Source: CAZOVB01 sp964583095 (lineage in GTDB: Bacteria > Planctomycetota > Phycisphaerae > SM23-33). Taken from it: a DNA stretch of 20,813 nucleotides. The notes below the pieces were generated by a model. That model saw only the letters and a program-made list of their open reading frames with translations, did not search any database and was not told the DNA's origin. Position 1 is the first letter of the stretch. Each line of letters begins with the position of its first letter. Position numbers and translations under genes: made by a program. The stretch spans positions 1-20,813 of the forward strand of contig CAZOVB010000077.1 of the NCBI GenBank assembly GCA_964583095.1, read 5' to 3'. Below are positions 1 to 5,433 of the stretch, piece after piece.

Positions 1-207
1 TACTTCACCGACCCCTCCCTACTCGGCGAGATGCTGGAGTGGCTAATTGCAAAGTGGAAATTAGATTGCTGGCGATTCCAATCCTCAAACGAGGCAGTTG
101 TTTACCTTAAAGACCGCGAAGACGTGTTGAGTTTTCGCGCGTGTTACCCCGCGTTTCAAGAAGCCGTGGCACGCTGCGTGCTGTGGGCTCTCGATAACGA
201 ACAATAA
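1..207 (+). CDS. C-terminal part of a small phage hypothetical protein (ABA-sandwich-like)
   Basis: The window opens inside a reading frame that runs 68 codons to a TAA at 205-207. The visible part starts YFTDPSLLGEMLEWL and ends in a helical FQEAVARCVLWAL stretch. The opening pattern (aromatic-DPSLLGEMLEWL) and the length resemble the small phage ABA-sandwich domain proteins often found in early regions. That is recognition from memory, not a search. No function is known for that family. The start codon lies outside the window. A small hairpin follows the stop, so this may end an upstream operon. Confidence 0.6.
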   Translation, partial: YFTDPSLLGEMLEWLIAKWKLDCWRFQSSNEAVVYLKDREDVLSFRACYPAFQEAVARCVLWALDNEQ

Positions 208-214
208 GACAGAG

Positions 215-232
215 CCCGCGCGTCTTCGCGGG
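215..232 (+). terminator. GC-rich hairpin after the first gene, weak terminator candidate
   Basis: CCCGCG and CGCGGG pair across a six-base loop eight bases after the first stop codon. Only two or three T residues follow (TGTTCC), so intrinsic termination would be weak. It could instead stabilise the 3' end of the upstream transcript. Confidence 0.35.
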
Positions 233-261
233 TGTTCCATCACCCTACCGTGTTCTAAAAC

Positions 262-287
262 CTCGGTACTTAGCCCTAAGTACCGAG
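262..287. promoter_or_regulatory. Perfect 12-bp inverted repeat with a 2-base centre
   Basis: The arms CTCGGTACTTAG and CTAAGTACCGAG are exact reverse complements separated by CC. They lie 24 bases before the ATG at 312. The very short centre and perfect symmetry suit a dimeric repressor operator or a recombination/nicking site. It could also form a hairpin with a few terminal pairs opened; a short CTTTC follows, so a terminator is not excluded. No factor can be named from this window. Confidence 0.55.
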
Positions 288-311
288 CTTTCACAACAAA
301 GGACTAAGACC

Positions 312-530
312 ATGGCCATCTATAGAGAGAAGCGTAGTCGTGCGGGCGTCGTTTACTTCGATATTGAATCAGAAGCAGGCGGATACGTCGCAGGCCCGCA
401 TTACGAAAACCGTCATGCTCGACGCTTTGCAGAATCTACTGCAGGAATCAAAGCCAAACGCGCCAAACCCCGACAGCAAATGGCGGCCGCAAAGCACAAA
501 ACAGTCCCAACTTCGATCGACCACCATTAG
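312..530 (+). CDS. Small basic hypothetical protein
   Basis: A 72-residue protein with many Arg and Lys residues and no recognised domain. The N-terminal half could form beta strands (AIYREKRSRAGVVYFDIE), while the C-terminal half is Lys/Arg/Ala-rich and probably disordered. The ATG at 312 was chosen because AAAGGA lies about 9 bases upstream. A second plus-strand frame (340-537) overlaps it almost fully but lacks such a site. It follows the inverted repeat at 262-287, so it may be the first gene of the transcript that continues into 554. Function unknown. Confidence 0.5.
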   Translation: MAIYREKRSRAGVVYFDIESEAGGYVAGPHYENRHARRFAESTAGIKAKRAKPRQQMAAAKHKTVPTSIDHH

Positions 531-553
531 CCCATAGTTACGGAGGGCAACCA

Positions 554-814
554 ATGGCATCTAGTGATTACCGCAAAGAACATATGGCAATCCTGAAACG
601 CCAAGCGAAGAAACGATACAACCAAGAGCTTGACGACCTGCAACACCGATTGCGCGGCGCAATGCGGTTAGGCCCCGAAGAATACAACCGAGTGAAAGAA
701 GAAGTGTTTTTCCACAAGTACAGCAAGTCGTGGAAAGACTACGCAGACCCCGAATACTTCATGCTGCGTGATGCGTTCGTAACCGCAGCAAGTATGGCCC
801 CGACTGCGGCCTAA
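554..814 (+). CDS. Small charged helical hypothetical protein
   Basis: An 86-residue, highly charged protein preceded by GGAGGG about 7 bases before its ATG. The composition predicts an almost wholly helical protein, with a stretch rich in Lys, Arg and Glu (residues 5-35) and an aromatic-rich centre around KYSKSWKDYADPEYF. There is no TM segment and no signal peptide. It lies immediately upstream of the ubiquitin-like gene (45-base gap with a fresh ribosome-binding site) and may share its transcript. I do not recognise a family. Confidence 0.65.
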   Translation: MASSDYRKEHMAILKRQAKKRYNQELDDLQHRLRGAMRLGPEEYNRVKEEVFFHKYSKSWKDYADPEYFMLRDAFVTAASMAPTAA

Positions 815-859
815 GCAGTCACTACCCCGCTTAATACCCAACTCAAAGGAGTATCTACT

Positions 860-1084
860 ATGTCTTCAATCATGGTGAAAGTTGTTCGTGTCCCCGGTTC
901 GGCTCACGAGTACGGTCTCGAAGATGGCGCGACGGTCGCCGAGGCACTTGAAGCAGCCGGCATCACGCAGCAGTCGGGCGAGCAGCTGACGGTCAACAAC
1001 GAGCCGGCAGACCTTTCCGATATGCTGGAAGATGACGACCGCGTCATCCTGCAGAAAGGGGCCAAGGGGAATAGCAACGCGTAA
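860..1084 (+). CDS. Ubiquitin-like beta-grasp protein (MoaD/ThiS/UBL-like)
   Basis: A 74-residue protein with the beta-grasp order: two strands (MVKVVRVPG, then HEYGLEDGATV), a helix (AEALEAAGI), strands around LTVNNEPAD, then a turn and last strand (LEDDDRVILQKG). This pattern is that of MoaD, ThiS and prokaryotic ubiquitin-like modifiers. The next gene is an E1/ThiF-like enzyme and the one after a JAMM peptidase, which makes a conjugated modifier more likely than a simple sulfur carrier. The tail ends KGAKGNSNA and lacks a terminal GG. Gly70, or Gly67, could become the C-terminus if the last residues were trimmed, plausibly by the neighbouring JAB enzyme (inference). AAAGGAG precedes the ATG. 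A strong terminator follows, so this gene may be expressed more than those downstream. Confidence 0.75.
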   Translation: MSSIMVKVVRVPGSAHEYGLEDGATVAEALEAAGITQQSGEQLTVNNEPADLSDMLEDDDRVILQKGAKGNSNA

Positions 1085-1116
1085 CAACAACAACGATAGC
1101 GCTTTCGTAGTTAATA

Positions 1117-1145
1117 AGAGCCCCGATTTCGGGGCTCTCTTTTCT
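1117..1145 (+). terminator. Rho-independent terminator after the ubiquitin-like gene
   Basis: GAGCCCCG pairs with CGGGGCTC over an ATTT loop, extendable by one A-T pair, followed by TCTTTTCT. This is a textbook intrinsic terminator. It lies between the ubiquitin-like gene and its presumed E1 partner, so it probably sets a higher dose of modifier than enzyme, or separates two transcripts. Confidence 0.85.
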
Positions 1146-1159
1146 AAAGGGTAACCATT

Positions 1160-1870
1160 ATGGCCATCAGCACTATTCGCCACGACGCAGTATTCAATTC
1201 GACCGCTGCCAACCATGTACCAGTGACGATCATTGGCTGCGGCGCAACAGGCTCCCGTGTTTTTGATTCGTTGGTACGGCTCGGCCTGACGAACTTCCGG
1301 CTGTTCGACCCCGACATTGTCGAGTCGCATAACCTAGCCAACCAAGCGTATTACCAGCCCCACGTTAGTGAGTACAAAGTCCACGCAGCCTTGGATAAGT
1401 TCTGGGAAATCACGGGTGACGGCGCGGATGAGAGCGGCGTTTTGGCGTTTACAGAACGCGTACCGGGAGACAATAGCGACAAGGTCGAGGGCATCGTCTT
1501 CCTGCTCACCGACAGCATGAAATCTCGGCGGAAGATCTTCGACGCCGTTCTCAAAGACAACACAAAAGTGTTCAAGGTTATCGAGACGCGCATGGCCTCG
1601 AGCTACGGCAACGTGCTTACGTTCGACCCTACGCTCGACCATGAATGCACAGCGTGGCTTGACACGCTCATCGACGATGACGACGCAGAAGTCAACGCGT
1701 GCGGCAGTGCGATCTCCGTTGGACCGACCGCAGCGATCATCGCAAACCTAGCAGTGTGGCAGTACATCAACGTGATGGCGAACCCGCACGCCGCAGACCC
1801 GGTCATCAACATCAACCTCGCGCCGTTCGTTGCAGCAACCCGGCGACTGGTTTCTAAGGAGGCAGCATGA
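1160..1870 (+). CDS. E1-like (ThiF/MoeB family) adenylating enzyme
   Basis: A 236-residue Rossmann-fold protein of the ThiF/E1 superfamily, expected to adenylate the C-terminus of a ubiquitin-like protein with ATP. The glycine loop is IIGCGATGS (residues 24-32). An acidic residue ends the second strand (Asp50, Asp52), followed by the E1 signature VESHNLANQ (54-62). Asp118 in LLTDSM fits the conserved Mg/ATP aspartate. Cys181 in ACGSAISVGPTAA sits where E1/MoeB enzymes have a crossover segment with a candidate catalytic Cys; Cys163 is the other candidate. The paired CxxC zinc motifs of MoeB/ThiF are absent, as in many stand-alone prokaryotic E1s. AAAGG precedes the ATG. The 3' end overlaps the JAB gene by four bases (ATGA), suggesting coupling. 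Confidence 0.88.
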   Translation: MAISTIRHDAVFNSTAANHVPVTIIGCGATGSRVFDSLVRLGLTNFRLFDPDIVESHNLANQAYYQPHVSEYKVHAALDKFWEITGDGADESGVLAFTERVPGDNSDKVEGIVFLLTDSMKSRRKIFDAVLKDNTKVFKVIETRMASSYGNVLTFDPTLDHECTAWLDTLIDDDDAEVNACGSAISVGPTAAIIANLAVWQYINVMANPHAADPVININLAPFVAATRRLVSKEAA

Positions 1871-2796
1871 CACGTCGACGCACTAAGCCCAAAGCCCGAA
1901 GCTCAAAGCCCATGGACGCTCCGTACACGGAAGCGTCTTTCAGTTCCAAAGCCTCAGAGCCTTGTACTTCGCCACTGATTCTTCGTCATCAGGACGAAGA
2001 GCTTATCTCCCCTCGTGTGATGTACACGCCCGAGGTGTGGGACGAGCTGTGGTTCATCGTCAAGACCTGCCCCAAAGAAGTTGGTTGGCTCGGTCTCGTC
2101 GACAAAGTCGGAGCCAGTAACGACTACCTCGTGACGGAGATCTTCGTTCCTAAGCAGCTCGTTACAGGCTCCGAGACCGAAATCTCAGACGCAGCCGGCG
2201 GCGGCTATGGCGAGCTGATCATGCAACTCCTCGACGAGAACAAGGACACCGGCAAGCTACTGTATTGGGGGCACAGCCACGTCGACATGGGCGTGTCGCC
2301 ATCAGGACAAGACGAGAACCAAGTCGAAGAGTACCTGCTCAACAACATCCCGTTCTTTATCCGGGGCATTTACAACAAGAAAGGTGCTGCGCGCGTCGAC
2401 GTGTACGACTGTGCAGCGGGACTTGTTCACCAGTGGGTGGATAACCACGTCCAGACGCCGGGCCTTTCTGCTGAGCGCATGATCGCCTTGTCCGACGTCA
2501 TTAAGACCAACGTCAAAGAGCGTAAACCGGTAACGTATCGCAGAAACCCTTGGCCGCCACAAGGTAAAGGGCTCCACGTCGTAAATGGAAGGCGCCCGGT
2601 GATGGACGATTGGGATGATGACGACGACGATCGGTTTGCCATCAATAAAGCTATGCCTGTTATCGAAGACGATAGTTTCGACGACGACGACTACATCGAA
2701 GCCGCCGTAGCTCTAGGCAAACAAGTCTCCGATGTAACCGACAACGACGTGGTCCAATACTGGAACATGATGCTTGATAAAAGCACAAGGAGCTAA
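1867..2796 (+). CDS. JAMM/JAB (Mov34/MPN) metallopeptidase
   Basis: A 309-residue protein with a complete zinc-peptidase JAMM signature: upstream Glu71 (CPKEVGWLG), His136-x-His138 in WGHSHVD, Ser146 and Asp149 (HxHx7Sx2D). This predicts an active isopeptidase that trims or removes ubiquitin-like modifiers. Residues 6-16 (KPKARSSKPM) come from a heptanucleotide repeat tract and are probably disordered. The C-terminal third is very acidic (WDDDDDDRF near 248-256, and DDSFDDDDYIEAA further on) and may be a docking tail. The gene overlaps the E1 gene by four bases and ends two bases before the E2-like gene, so E1, JAB and E2-like form one translational unit. Confidence 0.9.
   Translation: MTRRRTKPKARSSKPMDAPYTEASFSSKASEPCTSPLILRHQDEELISPRVMYTPEVWDELWFIVKTCPKEVGWLGLVDKVGASNDYLVTEIFVPKQLVTGSETEISDAAGGGYGELIMQLLDENKDTGKLLYWGHSHVDMGVSPSGQDENQVEEYLLNNIPFFIRGIYNKKGAARVDVYDCAAGLVHQWVDNHVQTPGLSAERMIALSDVIKTNVKERKPVTYRRNPWPPQGKGLHVVNGRRPVMDDWDDDDDDRFAINKAMPVIEDDSFDDDDYIEAAVALGKQVSDVTDNDVVQYWNMMLDKSTRS
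1883..1911 (+). repeat. Four degenerate heptanucleotide repeats (CNAAGCY)
   Basis: Four consecutive 7-base units (CTAAGCC, CAAAGCC, CGAAGCT, CAAAGCC) lie in the JAB gene near its start and encode KPKARSSKP. Related tracts occur at 4786-4811, 19917-19944 and, on the minus strand, 20302-20321. Confidence 0.7.
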
Positions 2797-2798
2797 CC

Positions 2799-4427
2799 AT
2801 GCCAGTCGTAAAAGAATTGGTGTTGACACCGAATAGGGAAGAAATCGACCGTCTGCAAGTTCATATTGCTAGGTGCAAAATGGACATTAATACTACAGAA
2901 GAAACTCTCGAGAAGCTGAAAGCATTTTCAATCGGAGAAGATTCCGTTCGAGAGATCATCGAAGAATATCAGGACGAAGATATATACGATCTTTTGAAAC
3001 ACGCGCTGGTTCAAGACGCTATTAACAGCGGGCTGTTTCGATATAGATCGGCAAGAGCTGAGAGGCAACGGTGCAGAACGGAGATCAGAGACGCAGAGCT
3101 ACGTTTGGCGCAGCTCCAAACAGAGCAAATGGAGATCACGTCTAAAGACATTCGTAAACAACTCAAGCGTAATCCGTTTGTACACCGGGGGTCGATCCGA
3201 CTCATAGAAAGCACGAACCGATACGGAGAAACGAAGCAATGGCTCAAGTTCGCAACCGTTGACGGCATCGAGTGCCGACCGCACGGATTCCGCTATCCAG
3301 AAAACCAATACAGATGGGCGGATAACGGAAAGCCACGAGTGTTTCTTCCCCGGATGATGGTTTGGCTCCTGTTAAGTAACCCCGGCGAGTGCATCATCAA
3401 ACCGTATAGCCCGTCTGATCTTACCGATCATGGATCACGGTACGTGAGCTACGTACGGCACTTCTACACTCCGCATCCCCACGTATTGACCGACAACCGT
3501 CCGTGCTGGGGAGACTTCGGCGCAAACATCACAGAAGCCGTACAGAACGGAGATTTACGCACGGCAGTAGACACGATCGTTGCGTTCTTCCAACAAGCGT
3601 ACGACTTCGACGGAGCGGGCCAAAACTGGGTTAGATACTACGCGGGCCAAGCCATGCGCCAACGCTCAGCACTGTTCGAGCGGTGGGGATTACCCGAAGC
3701 CAGCATTTGGGCGCGAAGCCCGGCCGTAACCGAAGTGACGATTGGCAACAACACCCAACGAAGAATTCGAGCAGAGTTGCCTGACTACACGGAAGTTTTC
3801 TTGGCGTTTGCGCACGACGAGAACAACGAGTGCCATGTATGGCAGATAGATAAATACGGGAAACCGACCGAAGATATTCCAGAACCGGTTCGGCATCTCG
3901 TAGATGCACCGGAGCCGGAGCCGGAGCCGGAGCTGGAGCTGGAGCCGGAGCCGGAGCCGGAGCCGCAACGTTTGTACTCCACGACAACGACCTACGTTTC
4001 TCTTCCGGAATCTCGCCAGTGGCTACTGAACTGTGACTCTATGAGTTGGAGTATGAACCGCCCGTCTGCAGAAAACCGTGTAGTCCACGCAGAGTGTCGA
4101 GATCCATACGGTGCGCCCCGCGACCAAAACCCGCAAATCTGGTTTATCAACACAGCAGTAAGGTTTCCGGAAACCATCTTCGTGCTGGAGCTGCCTGCAG
4201 AAACAATGTCATATCTCCCTCACCGACCGCAGTTTCACGATCAGTGGGTACCAATTAGCGAAGGTCGAATTGTCAACATGAACGAGTTTGTTATGGCACG
4301 CGCGCAGATGAATCCTCAAAACGGTCGTTATCTAGGAGAAGTAGAAACCGCCGACGACTTAGATCGAGTTCTAAATCAAGGCGAGGCCGCGTACGGCACT
4401 TCTACACTCCGCATCCCCACGTATTGA
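2799..4427 (+). CDS. Putative E2-like (UBC/RWD fold) protein with coiled-coil N-terminus and EP-repeat linker
   Basis: A 542-residue protein. Residues 1-130 are charged and helical with coiled-coil character. The segment around residues 200-265 contains HPHV (226-229), then RPCWGDF with Cys236, then a helical stretch ending in an aromatic YDFDG. This HPHV...C-W/L-G order is what I recall from prokaryotic E2-like proteins encoded beside ThiF and JAB genes, so Cys236 is the proposed thioester cysteine (inference, no search). Residues 371-389 are Glu-Pro/Glu-Leu repeats forming a rigid linker. The C-terminal 150 residues are of unknown fold. The last residues (GTSTLRIPTY) are read out of frame from a second copy of the active-site DNA, so the C-terminus looks recently rebuilt. 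AAGGAG precedes the ATG. Confidence 0.72.
   Translation: MPVVKELVLTPNREEIDRLQVHIARCKMDINTTEETLEKLKAFSIGEDSVREIIEEYQDEDIYDLLKHALVQDAINSGLFRYRSARAERQRCRTEIRDAELRLAQLQTEQMEITSKDIRKQLKRNPFVHRGSIRLIESTNRYGETKQWLKFATVDGIECRPHGFRYPENQYRWADNGKPRVFLPRMMVWLLLSNPGECIIKPYSPSDLTDHGSRYVSYVRHFYTPHPHVLTDNRPCWGDFGANITEAVQNGDLRTAVDTIVAFFQQAYDFDGAGQNWVRYYAGQAMRQRSALFERWGLPEASIWARSPAVTEVTIGNNTQRRIRAELPDYTEVFLAFAHDENNECHVWQIDKYGKPTEDIPEPVRHLVDAPEPEPEPELELEPEPEPEPQRLYSTTTTYVSLPESRQWLLNCDSMSWSMNRPSAENRVVHAECRDPYGAPRDQNPQIWFINTAVRFPETIFVLELPAETMSYLPHRPQFHDQWVPISEGRIVNMNEFVMARAQMNPQNGRYLGEVETADDLDRVLNQGEAAYGTSTLRIPTY
3452..3547 (+). repeat. 96-bp direct repeat, copy 1 (E2-like active site)
   Basis: This copy encodes residues about 218-250 of the 542-residue protein, including HPHV and the proposed catalytic Cys236. 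It is identical base for base to 4390-4485, 938 bases downstream. Flanking bases differ at both ends. Confidence 0.95.
3909..3965 (+). repeat. CCGGAG/CTGGAG hexanucleotide repeat
   Basis: A run of six-base units encodes Pro-Glu pairs interrupted by Leu-Glu pairs (residues 371-389). It probably forms an extended linker between the E2-like part and the C-terminal domain. The tract also keeps antisense frames open, giving spurious Ala-Pro and Arg-Leu repeat ORFs on the minus strand. Confidence 0.9.
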
Positions 4428-4485
4428 CCGACAACCGTCCGTGCTGGGGAGACTTCGGCGCAAACATCACAGAAGCCGTACAGAA
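4390..4485 (+). repeat. 96-bp direct repeat, copy 2 (out of frame, spanning a gene end)
   Basis: An exact copy of 3452-3547. Its first 38 bases form the 3' end of the 542-codon gene in a different frame and supply its TGA at 4425-4427; the rest is untranslated leader of the next gene. Read in the E2-like frame it would again encode HPHV...RPCWGDF and stay open to a TGA at 4595-4597. I see no start codon or slippery site that obviously uses that frame. Confidence 0.95.
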
Positions 4486-4523
4486 ACAGTCCCAACTTAA
4501 GGTAACTATTACTGAGAGTAACC

Positions 4524-5225
4524 ATGGCTTCAATCCTTTGGGAAGGGCCGAGCCAAATCGATGGCCGGCCCATCCGCCTTTATGGAGTAACAGCTGAGTC
4601 AACGAACGATAAAACAGGACCGACACTACGCCAGACGTACATCATGCTGGCAGACCGCAACCCGGTCGACGCCACTAAGACAGGGCACGACCGGTCAATC
4701 TGCGGAGACTGCATGCATCGGCCAGCAAACGTCGGCAGCTGCTACGTGCTGGTGTTCCAAGGCCCTAGGTCTATCTGGCAATCCACAAAGCACAAAGCCC
4801 AAAGCCCAAAGATCTACGGGCGAGGACACAAGGTACGGCTTGGAGCCTATGGAGACCCGGCGGCAGTGCCATACGAAGTCTGGCGCGACATGCTGGAAGA
4901 CAGCGAAGGGTGGGTAGGGTACACGCACCAGTGGAAGACGTGCGACCAGCGGTTGAAGCGGTACTGCATGGCGTCCGTGGACTCGGTCGATGAGTACAAC
5001 CACGCGCATGACTTGGGCTGGAGATGTTACTACGTCGGCGCATCTATCGAAGACCAGCCAAAGCACACGCTGCTGTGCCCGGCGTCCGCCGAAGCAGGCA
5101 AGCGCACCACATGCGACGAATGCATGGCGTGTTCCGGGCTAGGTGCGGATAACCGCCGGAGCGACATCTTCACCGTTGTGCATGGCGCTAAGCACAAGGT
5201 TCAAAAATTTAAGGACGCAGCATAG
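4524..5225 (+). CDS. Cysteine-rich phage protein of unknown function
   Basis: A 233-residue protein with paired cysteines: CGDCMHRPANVGSCY (about residues 61-75), a central TCDQRLKRYC, and near the C-terminus a CP...TTCDECMACSG cluster. The first and last clusters suggest one or two structural metal sites. I recall similar phage proteins with the CxxCxxR...GxCY pattern and an early QTYI strand, but no assigned activity. A heptanucleotide repeat tract encodes HKAQSPK around residues 89-95. The ATG follows GAGAGTAACC. The gene sits between the E2-like gene and the polymerase group. A role with either is unproven. Confidence 0.8.
   Translation: MASILWEGPSQIDGRPIRLYGVTAESTNDKTGPTLRQTYIMLADRNPVDATKTGHDRSICGDCMHRPANVGSCYVLVFQGPRSIWQSTKHKAQSPKIYGRGHKVRLGAYGDPAAVPYEVWRDMLEDSEGWVGYTHQWKTCDQRLKRYCMASVDSVDEYNHAHDLGWRCYYVGASIEDQPKHTLLCPASAEAGKRTTCDECMACSGLGADNRRSDIFTVVHGAKHKVQKFKDAA
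4786..4811 (+). repeat. Heptanucleotide repeat tract (CAAAGCM), 3.7 units
   Basis: CAAAGCA, CAAAGCC, CAAAGCC and a partial CAAAG lie in frame within the cysteine-rich protein and encode HKAQSPK. Same family and reading phase as the tract at 1883-1911. Confidence 0.75.
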
Positions 5226-5235
5226 GGGGCACACC

Positions 5236-5433
5236 ATGGAAGCATTCATTCTAATGATTCATCTCACGTTCTTCACGCCGAACGGACAGGTTCCGTTGCG
5301 GGGCAGTCAGATCTTCCACAGCGAAACAGAATGCCTAGATTTCAGGGACTTCATGTACGAAATGCGTGATGAAAAACACATGGGCGTCGAAGCTGTGTGT
5401 CACCCATACGAACGACAGCTGACTGATATTTAA
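5236..5433 (+). CDS. Small hypothetical protein upstream of DNA polymerase
   Basis: A 65-residue protein beginning MEAFILMIHLTFF, with a C-terminal CHPYERQ. The frame is open from 5143, but the ATG at 5236 has GGGGG 5-6 bases upstream and avoids a long overlap with the previous gene. The hydrophobic start followed by FTPNGQVPL resembles small phage proteins with a short beta-rich N-terminus. It is not a clear TM segment. The stop overlaps the polymerase start by one base (TAATG), so the polymerase is probably translated by termination-reinitiation. Confidence 0.65.
   Translation: MEAFILMIHLTFFTPNGQVPLRGSQIFHSETECLDFRDFMYEMRDEKHMGVEAVCHPYERQLTDI

Noticed and set aside
499..513. A 15-base match AAACAGTCCCAACTT shared with 4484-4498
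   Set aside because: It abuts the end of the 96-bp repeat and may mark recombination, but a 15-base match in 20 kb can occur by chance.
340..537. Second plus-strand ORF over the 312-530 gene
   Set aside because: No ribosome-binding site, and almost complete overlap with the gene that has one.
3631..3987. Minus-strand ORFs with Ala-Pro, Arg-Leu or Gly-Ser repeats
   Set aside because: They are antisense readings of the CCGGAG repeat in the E2-like gene.
3452..4485. Diversity-generating retroelement (template and variable repeat)
   Set aside because: The copies are identical with no A-specific changes, and no reverse transcriptase is present in the window.
5143..5235. Upstream extension of the 65-residue gene
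   Set aside because: It overlaps the cysteine-rich gene in another frame and has no start signal; the ATG at 5236 does.
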